Shown: in pieces, positions 36,679 to 45,745 of the stretch
Position numbering within the stretch: the first letter of the stretch is position 1
How the letters are laid out: each line of letters opens with the position of its first letter
Origin: Pseudovibrio brasiliensis
GTDB lineage: Bacteria; Pseudomonadota; Alphaproteobacteria; Rhizobiales; Stappiaceae
Assembly (NCBI RefSeq): GCF_018282095.1
Contig: NZ_CP074128.1
Span: 310,001 to 374,000, forward strand
Direction of reading: 5' to 3'
DNA length: 64,000 nt
Position numbers and translations under genes: made by a program
The notes under the pieces: model-generated
Told to the model about the DNA's origin: nothing
The model's database searches: none
Seen by the model: only the letters and a program-made list of their open reading frames with translations

Positions 36679-36988
36679 ACGCTGCCTCCCAGCAAGTGTG
36701 ATGCCTCAGCCAGCATCCGGCAAAACATCAATCAACTTTGGAGAGCCGGCTGGAACTTGGGGCCATCCGGCGCTCTGACGCATATGGGGCGGCTTTCGCC
36801 TGCGAGGTTTTTCGTCAATGTTGGGAGCCAGCAGTATCGATCGTTCACAAACAGAGTAAGAATTGTTCTGCGAAGGAAGGATCCAATCTCTGTTATGGAT
36901 TTACTCTGTTCCTCAAGGCTCCCAAGTGGGTTGGACTTAAGCTTTGCTGACAGAACAAGCGCTGTCAGCTGGCTTAAGTCCCTTCATA
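36679..36988. other. 310-base gap within the aromatic cluster, with a long hairpin
   Basis: Read on the minus strand it separates the MBL gene from the hydroxylase. The hairpin is at 36933-36981: GGACTTAAGC 36933-36942 with GCTTAAGTCC 36972-36981 and GCTGACAG 36946-36953 with CTGTCAGC 36962-36969, both perfect. It starts eight bases beyond the MBL stop and lacks a T-run. A separate promoter for the hydroxylase is likely in the rest of the gap. Confidence 0.7.
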
Positions 36989-37939
36989 TTAGCCCTGCAA
37001 TGCTGCCCACATTTCGCGGTCGCGCTCTGCAGTCCAAATACGTGGTGTCTCAATGCCGCGGGCTTCGTCAAAAGCGCGTGCAACATTGAATGGCAGACAA
37101 TGCTCGTAGATTGCGTAGTCAGCGAACTTCGGATCGCATTCTGCGCGCACTGCGTCCCATGCTTCTTTCAGCGTGCCGCCTCGTACTGCCACGCGGGCGG
37201 CTGGTTTATAGGTGCTCTCAACAAAGTCACGGGTGTTCTCAATGGCTTTGTTGACCATCTCTTTGCCCACAAGCGCATCGCCGCGGCCCGGTGCAATTGC
37301 ATCCGGATTGTAGGCTTTGATCGCGTCGAGGGTGTTGCCCCAGTCTTTGAAGTGACCGTCACCGCAGTAACAGGCGGAGTGGTACTCAACGATATCGCCG
37401 GTGAACATCACGCCTTCATCGGGAACCCATGCAACGATGTCGCCAGCGGTGTGGGCACGGCCCAGATGCATCAGCTCAACCTTACGCTTGCCCATGTTGA
37501 TGGTCATGCGGTTTTTGAAGGTCATGGTTGGCCATGTGAGGCCCGGAATGGAATCTGCTGCAGAGAACAGGCGTGGGAAACGACCGTACTCAGAGTCCCA
37601 GTCTTCCTGACCGCGTTCGTAAATCATGCCCTCACACTTTTCAGAGGCAATGATTTCGGAGGCGCCGTAACCGGAAGCACCCAGCACGCGCACAGCGTGG
37701 TAGTGGGTCAGGGTTACGTATTTGATTGGCTTGTCAGTGACTTCGCGGATTTTATCAACCACGAGCTGAGCCATGACAGGAGTTGCCTGCGCATCGACCA
37801 CCATGACGCTGTCATCACCAATGATAACACCGGTGTTTGGATCACCTTCAGCGGTGAACGCGTACAGATCGCGTCCAACTTCGGTGAAGGAGATCTTTTT
37901 GGCTTCCATGTCGCCACTGGATGCAAATGCTTTAGCCAT
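36989..37939 (-). CDS. MBL-fold hydrolase-like protein with altered metal motif
   Basis: A 316-residue metallo-beta-lactamase-fold protein from ATG 37939 (GTG 37945 is an alternative). The signature normally reads HxHxDH, but here THYHAVRVLG keeps His79 and His81 and replaces the Asp-His pair by Val-Arg. Later fold elements remain (HLGRAHTAGDIVAW, FTGDIVEYHSACYCGDGHF). The altered site suggests a single-metal enzyme, different chemistry or a lost activity. It follows fumarylacetoacetase by 15 bases, so it serves the same aromatic pathway, perhaps opening a lactone or thioester. Confidence 0.87.
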   Translation of the reverse strand: MAKAFASSGDMEAKKISFTEVGRDLYAFTAEGDPNTGVIIGDDSVMVVDAQATPVMAQLVVDKIREVTDKPIKYVTLTHYHAVRVLGASGYGASEIIASEKCEGMIYERGQEDWDSEYGRFPRLFSAADSIPGLTWPTMTFKNRMTINMGKRKVELMHLGRAHTAGDIVAWVPDEGVMFTGDIVEYHSACYCGDGHFKDWGNTLDAIKAYNPDAIAPGRGDALVGKEMVNKAIENTRDFVESTYKPAARVAVRGGTLKEAWDAVRAECDPKFADYAIYEHCLPFNVARAFDEARGIETPRIWTAERDREMWAALQG

Positions 37940-37954
37940 CGTCACTATCCTAAA

Positions 37955-39223
37955 TTAAGCTTTGAAATCTGGAGCTGGCAGAATTTTGCCGGTGCATTCG
38001 CCGAAGCCGATGCGGAAGCCATCGCCTTGCGCCCAACCTGTCAGCGTCAGGGTGTCACCATCCTCGATGAACGTACGGCTTTCACCGCTGTCCAGAGTGA
38101 TTGGCTCTTTGCCACCCCATGTGAGTTCCATGAGGGAACCAAACTCAGCCTTGTCTGCACCGGAAATGGTGCCGGAGCCGAGCAGGTCGCCCGTGTTCAT
38201 TTTACAGCCGCCAATGGCATGGTGTGTCAGCTGCTGCGCCGCAGAGTAGTACATGCGGTTGTAGTTGGTGTGGCAGAGCAGTGTCGCTTTGTCAGCGCCT
38301 TCTGGCTGCATGTAGGCTTGCAACTCAATGTCATAGATCATCGGACCCGGCTCATTGAGGTAAGGCAGAAGTTCCTTTTCACGCTCCGGTGTGCTGGTGC
38401 GGAAAGATTCCAGCGCGGCCTTGGTCACAACCCATGGGCTAATGGAGGTCGCGAATGCTTTTGCCTGAAACGGACCAAGCGGCTGATATTCCCAGCCCTG
38501 AATGTCACGGGCGGACCAGTCGTTGAGCAGAACGTAACCGAAGATCATGTCGTCAGCTTCCTGCACGGTGATCGGCTGACCCATGGTGCTTGGTGTGCCG
38601 ACAACAGCGCCCATTTCCAGCTCAATGTCGAGGCGTGCGCAAGCCATAAAAGATGGCACCTGAGCGGTTGGGGCTTTGGTCTGGCCCAGTGGGCGCTTAA
38701 TATCTGTACCGGATACAACGACCGTTGAGGCGCGGCCATTGTATCCGATTGGGATATGCAACCAGTTTGGTGGTAGTGCATTCTCTGCGCCGCGCAAGAT
38801 GGTACCAATGTTCATGGCATGCTGCTTGCCAGCGTAAAAGTCGGTGTATTCAGAAACCGCGAAAGGCAGGTACATCTGCGCGGCACTCATTGGCACCAGC
38901 GCTTTTGCCTTCAGAATATCGTTGCCGGAAAGAGCATCATTGCCATCTTTGGAAAGCAGGGCAGTCAGCTGATCGCGCACACTATCCCAGGACGCTTTGC
39001 CAAGGCCCATGAAATCATTGAGGGCTGGCTTGTCGAAGACGGTGGCAGAACCGCCTGCATTGAGAAGACCGGCGGATTCCAGCACAGCCATGTCAACAAC
39101 CATGTCCCCGATCGCAACACCACACCGTGGCTCTTCACCGTTTTTGGCAAACACACCGTAGGGAAGATTCTGGATTGGGAAATGGCAGTGCGCTGCATTC
39201 GCACTCTCGATCCAACTCGTCAT
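37955..39223 (-). CDS. fumarylacetoacetase
   Basis: A 422-residue enzyme with the N-terminal SH3-like domain and the C-terminal FAH catalytic domain. Recognisable are DFYAGKQHAMNIGTILRG, IELEMGAVVG (metal-binding Glu) and LLNDWSARDIQGWEYQPLGP. It hydrolyses fumarylacetoacetate to fumarate and acetoacetate, the last step of tyrosine/homogentisate breakdown. It is the first gene of the minus-strand operon and is divergent from the MarR regulator and maleylacetoacetate isomerase, its pathway partner. Confidence 0.95.
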   Translation of the reverse strand: MTSWIESANAAHCHFPIQNLPYGVFAKNGEEPRCGVAIGDMVVDMAVLESAGLLNAGGSATVFDKPALNDFMGLGKASWDSVRDQLTALLSKDGNDALSGNDILKAKALVPMSAAQMYLPFAVSEYTDFYAGKQHAMNIGTILRGAENALPPNWLHIPIGYNGRASTVVVSGTDIKRPLGQTKAPTAQVPSFMACARLDIELEMGAVVGTPSTMGQPITVQEADDMIFGYVLLNDWSARDIQGWEYQPLGPFQAKAFATSISPWVVTKAALESFRTSTPEREKELLPYLNEPGPMIYDIELQAYMQPEGADKATLLCHTNYNRMYYSAAQQLTHHAIGGCKMNTGDLLGSGTISGADKAEFGSLMELTWGGKEPITLDSGESRTFIEDGDTLTLTGWAQGDGFRIGFGECTGKILPAPDFKA

Positions 39224-39416
39224 AACACATCCTTGGCAATTGAAGATCGCAGCAAAGTCCTCCCAGACTCAGGCAATCTGTAATTTATCTAATCTCAGAA
39301 TAGTTTCACTTGTAACTTTGTCAATAACATTTTCCGCCAAAACAAATTCCCTAAGCGTAAGAAAGCGGGCTAAAATGCTGCAAAATGGCTAAAAATAGCT
39401 GATTATTCTACTTTGG

Positions 39417-39474
39417 GATATATATCAGTGAGCCGTTTGATGGTCTTGACATATAGTTGCAATTGATACTATCA
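39417..39474 (+). promoter_or_regulatory. promoter and operator candidates of the marR-maiA operon
   Basis: TTGACA at 39446-39451 is a consensus -35; TACTAT at 39467-39472 (15-base spacing) or a site shifted by two could serve as -10. ATAGT 39453-39457 and ACTAT 39468-39472 form an inverted repeat between these elements, positioned as a MarR-type autorepression site. GATATATATCAG at 39417-39428 resembles the palindrome before the peptide-transporter operon at 41042. Confidence 0.55.
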
Positions 39475-39530
39475 GGATATTTGTGCAAGTATCTATGTGC
39501 AATAGTTTCATTTTAAACCAACGAGACGTG

Positions 39531-40034
39531 ATGATGGTGACTGCGAATAACACGATGGATAAGGAAGACTTCCAGCTTGGGTCGTTCTTTCCCTACAAGG
39601 TCCGCGTTTTTGGCACAGCCGTTAGTACTGCTGTCTCAAGTGTTTATCGGGAACGGTATGGCCTCAGCGTATCTGAGTGGCGCACCATGGCGATCCTGGG
39701 TCGCAATCAGGCGCTGTCTGCTTCAGAGATTGTTGAGCGCTCCAGTATGGACAAGGTGAATGTCAGCCGCGCCGTTCAGGCCCTTCGCAAAAAGGAGTTC
39801 CTGCGCCGCGATATTGACGGAGAGGATCGCCGCAAGTCCGTGCTGCGTCTGACCGAGAAAGGTCTGGCCGTTTTCAATGATGTCATTCCGTTGGTCCGAG
39901 ATGTGGAAGCTGCGTTGACTGAGAACCTTTCCGCAGAAGAACAGGCGGTTCTTCTGACCTTGATGGAAAAGGTGCAGAAAAACGCAGAAGCGCTCATTGG
40001 GGATATGAGCGCCGAGGCAGCCAACGGGTCCTGA
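39531..40034 (+). CDS. MarR-family transcriptional regulator
   Basis: A winged-helix regulator of about 167 residues. LSVSEWRTMAILGRNQALSA and EIVERSSMDKVNVSRAVQAL form the helix-turn-helix, followed by the wing DIDGEDRRKSVLRLTEKG. It is divergent from fumarylacetoacetase and followed by maleylacetoacetate isomerase, so it likely represses the aromatic cluster and releases DNA when an aromatic acid binds. The start is uncertain: ATG 39531 follows the predicted promoter; GTG 39483 would add 16 residues. Confidence 0.9.
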   Translation: MMVTANNTMDKEDFQLGSFFPYKVRVFGTAVSTAVSSVYRERYGLSVSEWRTMAILGRNQALSASEIVERSSMDKVNVSRAVQALRKKEFLRRDIDGEDRRKSVLRLTEKGLAVFNDVIPLVRDVEAALTENLSAEEQAVLLTLMEKVQKNAEALIGDMSAEAANGS

Positions 40035-40122
40035 AGTGGAGCCTTTGAAACGTGAGAGCACGTTCTCGCAAAGGGTTCTGCGCAAGATAGAGAATTGAGC
40101 TCTGGGAGGGGGCGCCAATACG

Positions 40123-40758
40123 ATGAGCAACATTACTTTATATGATTACTGGCGCTCTTCTGCGAGCTATCGGGTGCGTATTGCGCTGAACCTGAAAGGC
40201 CTCAGCTATGACATGGTGACCGTCAATCTGCTCAAGGGCGAGCAGAAGGACACGGATAACCTAAAGCGCAACCCGCAAGGCTTTGTGCCGTCTCTGGATC
40301 TGGAAGGCGATATGATGACTCAGTCTCTCGCCATCATCGAGTATCTGGATGAGCTGCACCCATCCCCTGCCCTGATGCCTGCCACGGCCCGCGAACGGGC
40401 CCGCGTACGCATGCTGTCCCATGCTATTGCCATGGACATCCACCCGGTCTGTAATTTGGGTGTGGTTCAGCGTATTGTGGAACTGTCTGGCGGAGATGAT
40501 CAGGTCAAAGTCAACTGGATGCGTGAGTTCATCGCCAAGGGCCTCAATGCCTTTGAAGAGCTGCTGGCCGATGGGCAGAGCGGTAAGTACTGTCATGGAG
40601 ATCAGGTCGGGCTGGCTGATATCTGCCTTATCCCGCAGGTCTACAATGCGGATCGCTGGGGCGTGGACCGCTCTCACCTGACGCGCATCAACGCCATCGT
40701 CAAGGAAGCTGACCAGCTGGAAGCCTTTCAGAAGGCCGAACCAAAACAGGATGCCTGA
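40123..40758 (+). CDS. maiA: maleylacetoacetate isomerase (zeta-class GST)
   Basis: A 211-residue glutathione S-transferase of the zeta class. The SSASYRVRIALNLKG motif contains the catalytic Ser/Cys region, TQSLAIIEYLDE binds glutathione, and YCHGDQVGLADICLIPQVYNA is the family C-terminal part. It isomerises maleylacetoacetate (or maleylpyruvate) to the fumaryl form for fumarylacetoacetase. GGGAGGGGG precedes the ATG. It lies 88 bases after marR on the same strand. A weak terminator (GAGGGA 40757-40762/TCCCTC 40768-40773) follows. Confidence 0.95.
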   Translation: MSNITLYDYWRSSASYRVRIALNLKGLSYDMVTVNLLKGEQKDTDNLKRNPQGFVPSLDLEGDMMTQSLAIIEYLDELHPSPALMPATARERARVRMLSHAIAMDIHPVCNLGVVQRIVELSGGDDQVKVNWMREFIAKGLNAFEELLADGQSGKYCHGDQVGLADICLIPQVYNADRWGVDRSHLTRINAIVKEADQLEAFQKAEPKQDA

Positions 40759-40773
40759 GGGAAAATCTCCCTC

Positions 40774-41171
40774 TGTTTGATGAATGGCGTTCATTTTTTA
40801 CGCGGTGTTGGAAAAATATTCCTGCATCGCGTTTTTGCGTTTCAGGACGCTCATTCCAGAATAAATCAATTGTTTGGCTCCGAGAGTTTCGGAGGTACCT
40901 CAAGAATTACTGCAATATTCAACGCAAGTTTCTCTCAGTGAAACTGTAGTTTTGGCAATATTTCACTTCTAAAATATTCCTCTGCATAAATTTGTTGCCG
41001 TGAAAATTCTTCTTTACTGGGTTTTGCCTCTTGCAAACAGAGATATATCAGAGATAATACTGATATATCACGGGTGGCTAATGGAATTATTGGGAGAGGC
41101 CACCACCTGCACGCCACCATGCATCATAAAATAATAAGCAGGCCCGGCGTGTATCAATTGAGGGGACTATC
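40774..41171. other. 398-base gap with a perfect palindrome before the peptide-transporter operon
   Basis: AT-rich, no gene. GATATATCAG (41042-41051) and CTGATATATC (41060-41069) form a perfect 10-bp inverted repeat with an 8-base spacer, about 100 bases before the binding-protein ATG, a good operator candidate. A small CTCCGA/TCGGAG stem lies near 40880. Confidence 0.6.
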
Positions 41172-42749
41172 ATGAAGACTTTATTGATTGCCGCGCTTGC
41201 AGGCGTGTCGATGCTCGCCATCAACTCGGCTCAGGCCGTGGAACGTGGCGGCACGCTCACCTTCGCCCGCTATGATGATTCCAATCTGGTTGATCCGGTG
41301 TATGCTGACCGTAACCCAGATATCTGGATGGTCACAAACCTCTATGACACTCTTCTGCGCACCAAGGCAGATGGCAAAACCATTGTTCCGGGTCTGGCGT
41401 CCGGCTACGAGGTTTCTGCCGATGGCAAAACCATCTCTATCACCCTGCGCGACGGCATCAAGTTTTCTGATGGTTCCCCGATTACTGCGGCAGACGTGAA
41501 GTTCTCATTGGAACGTGCTGTTAATCCAGATTTCGGCCCATGGTCCGGCCTGCTGGGCTCTGTTGAAAGCATCACTGAGACCAAGAAAGGTGTCACGCTT
41601 TCCATGAAGAACCCTGACCCGACCATCATCTCCATTCTGGCAACCTTCAACACCGCGATCGTCTCCAAGGCTGCATTTGAGGCTGCACCAGGAGCCAATG
41701 ACCAGGAAAAAGCGACCGCTCTGTTCGCACCAGGTACACCGGTTTCCGGCCCATTCACGCTGAAAGACCGTACCCGCGGCAGCACCATGACCTTCTCTGC
41801 TAACCCGCATTACTGGCGTCAGGGTGAAGATGGTAAGCCATTGCCGTATCTGGATGAAGTCAGCTTTGTGGTGATCCCGGATGATGCGACCCGCATCCTG
41901 AAATTGCAGGCGGGCGAGGTGAACGGTGCTGAGTTTGTGCCGTTCTCCCGAGTGGCAGAGCTGAAGGCAGACCCTGCGATCAACATGGAGCTCTATCCAT
42001 CCACCCGTATCATCTACAGCCCGATCAATTCTCGCGAAACCCGCGCAGATGGTTCTCCAAACCCGATGGCAACCAAAGAGGCGCGTCAGGCGCTGAACTA
42101 TGCCATCAACAAGGATGCACTGGTTCAGCTGATCACCCATGGCACTGGCAAGTCCATGACATCCCCGCTGATGGCATCAACAACCCAGCTGGCACATGAT
42201 GGCGGCCCGCTCTATCCATACGACCCAGCCAAGGCGAAGGAACTGGCCAAATCATCTGGTCTGGAAGGTGCTGAAATCACTCTGACCACCCTTGCAGGCT
42301 CATCTGATGATGCAACTCTGTTTGCTGCCATTCAGCAGATGTGGGGCGCCATTGGCGTGAACGTGAAAGTGGAGCAGGTTGATAACCCAACCCGCGGCGC
42401 AAAGAACCGCTCTGGTGAGTTTGATGTTCACACCTACGGCTGGGTGAACGACGTGAATGATCCGGCGCAGGTTGCTGGTTGGCTTGGCTATTACCCAACC
42501 CGCAAGGCTGTTGGCACAGGCTGGAACAACGCGGAGTTCAACGCATTGTTTGAGACTTCCAACACCGAGATCGACCCGGAAAAACGCAGCGAGCAGTATA
42601 AGCGCATGCAGGAAATCTATGCAGATGCGGCCCCGCTGCTGTTCCTTTATGAAACGCCATTTGCTGTTGCGCTGTCTGCCAACGTGAACGGCTATCTCCA
42701 GACACCGTTGGGGAACAATGAGTTCTCCTCGGCGTGGATTGCAAAATAA
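41172..42749 (+). CDS. ABC transporter peptide/nickel-type substrate-binding protein
   Basis: A 525-residue family 5 extracellular solute-binding protein. The Sec signal ends near AQA-VERGG. GGTLTFARYDDSNLVDPVYA and LRDGIKFSDGSPITAADVKFSLER are typical of DppA/OppA proteins. It is the first gene of a complete dpp-like operon that ends with an aminopeptidase specific for X-Pro bonds, so peptides (perhaps proline-rich) are the likely ligands. Two hairpins separate it from the permease genes. Confidence 0.93.
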   Translation: MKTLLIAALAGVSMLAINSAQAVERGGTLTFARYDDSNLVDPVYADRNPDIWMVTNLYDTLLRTKADGKTIVPGLASGYEVSADGKTISITLRDGIKFSDGSPITAADVKFSLERAVNPDFGPWSGLLGSVESITETKKGVTLSMKNPDPTIISILATFNTAIVSKAAFEAAPGANDQEKATALFAPGTPVSGPFTLKDRTRGSTMTFSANPHYWRQGEDGKPLPYLDEVSFVVIPDDATRILKLQAGEVNGAEFVPFSRVAELKADPAINMELYPSTRIIYSPINSRETRADGSPNPMATKEARQALNYAINKDALVQLITHGTGKSMTSPLMASTTQLAHDGGPLYPYDPAKAKELAKSSGLEGAEITLTTLAGSSDDATLFAAIQQMWGAIGVNVKVEQVDNPTRGAKNRSGEFDVHTYGWVNDVNDPAQVAGWLGYYPTRKAVGTGWNNAEFNALFETSNTEIDPEKRSEQYKRMQEIYADAAPLLFLYETPFAVALSANVNGYLQTPLGNNEFSSAWIAK

Positions 42750-42810
42750 CTCCTCCTCTGAGTGCGCCCGGTCTGCATCAACAGGCTGACCGGGTGTGAA
42801 GTAAACAGAG

Positions 42811-42905
42811 CAGGTGGTCTGATCAGAAAACGGCAGGACCAGACCGCCTGTCCCATGCAATCCGGAAAGCCGAAGCGTCAATCCCGTAGACCTGTCGCTT
42901 CGGCT
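42811..42905 (+). other. two hairpins between binding protein and permease genes
   Basis: CAGGTGGTCTG (42811-42821) pairs with CAGACCGCCTG (42840-42850, one wobble); AGCCGAAGCG (42868-42877) pairs perfectly with CGCTTCGGCT (42896-42905). There is no T-run. They probably protect the binding-protein mRNA and lower downstream expression. Confidence 0.65.
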
Positions 42906-42936
42906 CTCAATGCTCTCGCCCTATTAGGACTCAGGA

Positions 42937-43878
42937 ATGTCGTCACTTTCCTATCTGGTGTCACGGCTGCTGCAGATTATTCCGACCTTTCTTCTTGTGA
43001 TGGTCGTTATTTTTCTGCTGGTGCGTATGCTGCCAGGGGATCCGGCCATTGCCATGGCCGATGCCAAAGCCACCGAAGCTCAGCTGGAACTCATCCGCCA
43101 AAAACTCGGGCTCAATGAACCGCTGGTCATGCAGTTCTTCTATTTTGTAAAGAACACCCTGAGCGGAGATATGGGCACATCCATTCTCCTTAAAGCCCCT
43201 GTTCTGGAAGTTATTCTGGAGCGTATTCCTGTCACCGCATTCCTCACCATCTATGCGGTTTGCCTTTCTATTCTTATTGCCGGTCCGCTGGCCTTTGTCG
43301 CTGCGCTCAACAAGAACGGCATGCTGGATATTGCCATTCGCAGCGGGTTTCAGGTGGGGCTTTCAACGCCTGTGTTTTATATCGGCTTGCTGCTGCTCAC
43401 CTTCCTGGCTGCTTCCTTGCGATTGTTTCCGGTTGGTGGATACGGCACTACGTTTTTGCAGCACCTGCACCACCTGATGCTGCCCGCGCTGACGGTCGCG
43501 CTCTACACTTCTGCCATCATCATGCGGAACCTGCGCGCCTCTGTGATTGAAGTTCTGGACGCCGAGTACGTGCAGTTTGCCCGCTCAAAGGGACTTTCGC
43601 GTGGTGTCATTCTGGGGCGGCATGTTCTGCGCAACGCGCTCATTTCCACCGTCACCCTGCTGGGCCTTTCCATCGGCAATCTGATGAGTGGCACGCTGGT
43701 GACGGAAACCGTCTTCGCGGTACCCGGTCTTGGCCGTTTGATGCTGGAAGCGATCTTTGCCCGTGATTATCCGTTGATACAGGGCCTCACACTCACCTTC
43801 GCCGTTATGGTTTCTCTCGTGTTTCTGTTCACCGACATGGTGCAGGCATGGCTTGATCCGAGGTTGCGCCTGTCATGA
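42937..43878 (+). CDS. ABC transporter permease (DppB type)
   Basis: A 313-residue inner-membrane permease with about six helices. PGDPAIAMADAKAT in the first periplasmic loop and the EAA loop (VLDAEYVQFARSKGLSRGVI) that contacts the ATPase are typical of DppB/GsiC. AGGA precedes the ATG. Its stop overlaps the DppC start by four bases. Confidence 0.95.
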   Translation: MSSLSYLVSRLLQIIPTFLLVMVVIFLLVRMLPGDPAIAMADAKATEAQLELIRQKLGLNEPLVMQFFYFVKNTLSGDMGTSILLKAPVLEVILERIPVTAFLTIYAVCLSILIAGPLAFVAALNKNGMLDIAIRSGFQVGLSTPVFYIGLLLLTFLAASLRLFPVGGYGTTFLQHLHHLMLPALTVALYTSAIIMRNLRASVIEVLDAEYVQFARSKGLSRGVILGRHVLRNALISTVTLLGLSIGNLMSGTLVTETVFAVPGLGRLMLEAIFARDYPLIQGLTLTFAVMVSLVFLFTDMVQAWLDPRLRLS

Positions 43879-44750
43879 CCCAGCTCGATACCCTTCAAGC
43901 CACCACACCGCAGAAGAAGAAGCTCCACCCTCGGGTGAAAGCGCTGCTGCGCCCCGGCTTCCTGCTCGGCTTATTCATTCTGTCGTCTTCCATCCTGCTT
44001 GCCGTGTTCCCATGGGCGTTTGCGCCGTATGATCCCAATGCCTTTGACTTCATGGCCATCCAGCAACCACCAAGCTGGGCCCATCCGTTTGGCACGGACA
44101 ATCTGGGCCGTGACACGCTTTCCCGCGTCATCTGGGCCTATCAGGTGGATATGCAGATCGCGTTCTTCGCCACCTTCTTTGCCATGGTGATTGGTGTGGT
44201 GGTCGGATCACTGGTCGCCTATCACGGCGGCCTTGCCGATGTGCTGTTTGGCCGACTGGTGGACGTCACCATCACCTTCCCGTTTCTGGTGTTGGTCATT
44301 GCAGTTGTCGCGGTTCTGGGACCGGGTTTGACCAACATGTACGTGGCGGTGACACTGGTGCAGTGGGTCTACTATGCTCGCCTCACCCGCGCTGAAATCA
44401 TGACGCAGATGACCAGTGATTACGCTTCCGCCGGAAAAGTTATGGGCTACTCTCCCACTCGCATCATCTTCCGCCATTTGCTGCCCAACGCCATGACGCC
44501 GCTCATCACTTACTGGATGACCGATATGGCGCTCGCCATCCTGCTTGGGTCCTCTCTCGGCTACCTCGGCCTTGGTGCACAGCCACCACAGGCGGAATGG
44601 GGCGTATTGATTGCAGAAGGCCGCAACTTCATCACCACTGCGTGGTGGATGAGCCTGATGCCGGGGATCGCGATTGTTATAACGGGGCTCGGGTTCTCTT
44701 TGGTGGGAGACAGCCTTGCTGATGTTCTCAGACCGCGGGGGGCATCCTGA
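43875..44750 (+). CDS. ABC transporter permease (DppC type)
   Basis: A 291-residue second permease with an N-terminal cytoplasmic tail. HPFGTDNLGRDTLSRVIWAY and the EAA region (MTSDYASAGKVMGYSPTRII) mark the DppC/OppC family. It pairs with the DppB-type subunit and overlaps both neighbours by one to four bases. Confidence 0.95.
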   Translation: MTQLDTLQATTPQKKKLHPRVKALLRPGFLLGLFILSSSILLAVFPWAFAPYDPNAFDFMAIQQPPSWAHPFGTDNLGRDTLSRVIWAYQVDMQIAFFATFFAMVIGVVVGSLVAYHGGLADVLFGRLVDVTITFPFLVLVIAVVAVLGPGLTNMYVAVTLVQWVYYARLTRAEIMTQMTSDYASAGKVMGYSPTRIIFRHLLPNAMTPLITYWMTDMALAILLGSSLGYLGLGAQPPQAEWGVLIAEGRNFITTAWWMSLMPGIAIVITGLGFSLVGDSLADVLRPRGAS

Positions 44751-45745
44751 TGACCAACCAAAACGAAAGCCTGTTACAGGTTCGCGATCTCACCACCACC
44801 TTTCACAGCAAGGGCCGCGTTCTGCGTGCCGTTGATGGCATCTTCTTTGATGTCCGCGCTGGTGAAGTGCTTGGTCTGGTGGGAGAAAGCGGCTCCGGTA
44901 AATCCATCACCCTACGCTCCATCATCGGCCTCGCCCGTGATTACGGCACGGTGGAAGGCAATGTCTACTGGAAAGGAGAGGATCTGCTCGCTCGTACTGA
45001 CAAACAGCTGCAATCTGTGCGGGGCAGCCAGATCTCCATGATCTTTCAAGAGCCCATGACCTCACTCAACCCGCTGCTTACCGTTGGCTTGCAGATTGAG
45101 GAAAACCTGAAGGCCCACACGGATCTGGACCGCCGCGCCCGCACAGCTCGTGCCATTGAACTGCTAGACATGGTCGGCATTCCAAGCGCGGCATCCCGGC
45201 TCAAGGATTTTCCGCACCAGTTCTCTGGCGGTATGCGCCAACGAGTGATGATCGCCATCGCGCTGGCGTCCAATCCGGAACTGTTGCTGGCAGATGAACC
45301 GACCACCGCGCTAGACGTGACCATTCAGGATCAGATCCTGCAGCTGCTGCTGTCACTGGCTAAAGACCTCAACATGGCGATTGTGCTGGTGACTCACGAT
45401 TTGGGCGTGGTCGCCCAAACCTGTGATCGTGTAGCGGTGATGTACGCTGGTCGATTGGTAGAAACCGGCTCTGTTCGCGATGTACTGAAACGACCTCAGC
45501 ACCCTTACACACTCGGCCTGCTGAAGTCGGTACCGGAAAACATTCCTCCCCGCACACCACTGTACTCTGTGCCCGGCACACCACCGGCACTGGATGCCCT
45601 GCCCAAAGGATGTGCCTTCGCACCGCGCTGTCTGAAAGTGGAGGATGTGTGTCTTGGTACCAAACCACCACTGGCGGTTCTGGGGAATGGAATATCGTCG
45701 GCCTGTCATTTCACGGCAGACATTCGTGAGGAGGTGCTGGCATGA
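44750..45745 (+). CDS. ABC transporter ATPase (DppD type)
   Basis: A 331-residue ATPase. Walker A is GESGSGKS, the signature FSGGMRQRVMIAIAL and Walker B ELLLADEPTTALD. The C-terminal oligopeptide extension has the cysteine pattern GCAFAPRCLKVEDVC that binds an iron-sulfur cluster in related proteins. It powers the transporter with the DppF-type partner. Confidence 0.96.
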   Translation: MTNQNESLLQVRDLTTTFHSKGRVLRAVDGIFFDVRAGEVLGLVGESGSGKSITLRSIIGLARDYGTVEGNVYWKGEDLLARTDKQLQSVRGSQISMIFQEPMTSLNPLLTVGLQIEENLKAHTDLDRRARTARAIELLDMVGIPSAASRLKDFPHQFSGGMRQRVMIAIALASNPELLLADEPTTALDVTIQDQILQLLLSLAKDLNMAIVLVTHDLGVVAQTCDRVAVMYAGRLVETGSVRDVLKRPQHPYTLGLLKSVPENIPPRTPLYSVPGTPPALDALPKGCAFAPRCLKVEDVCLGTKPPLAVLGNGISSACHFTADIREEVLA

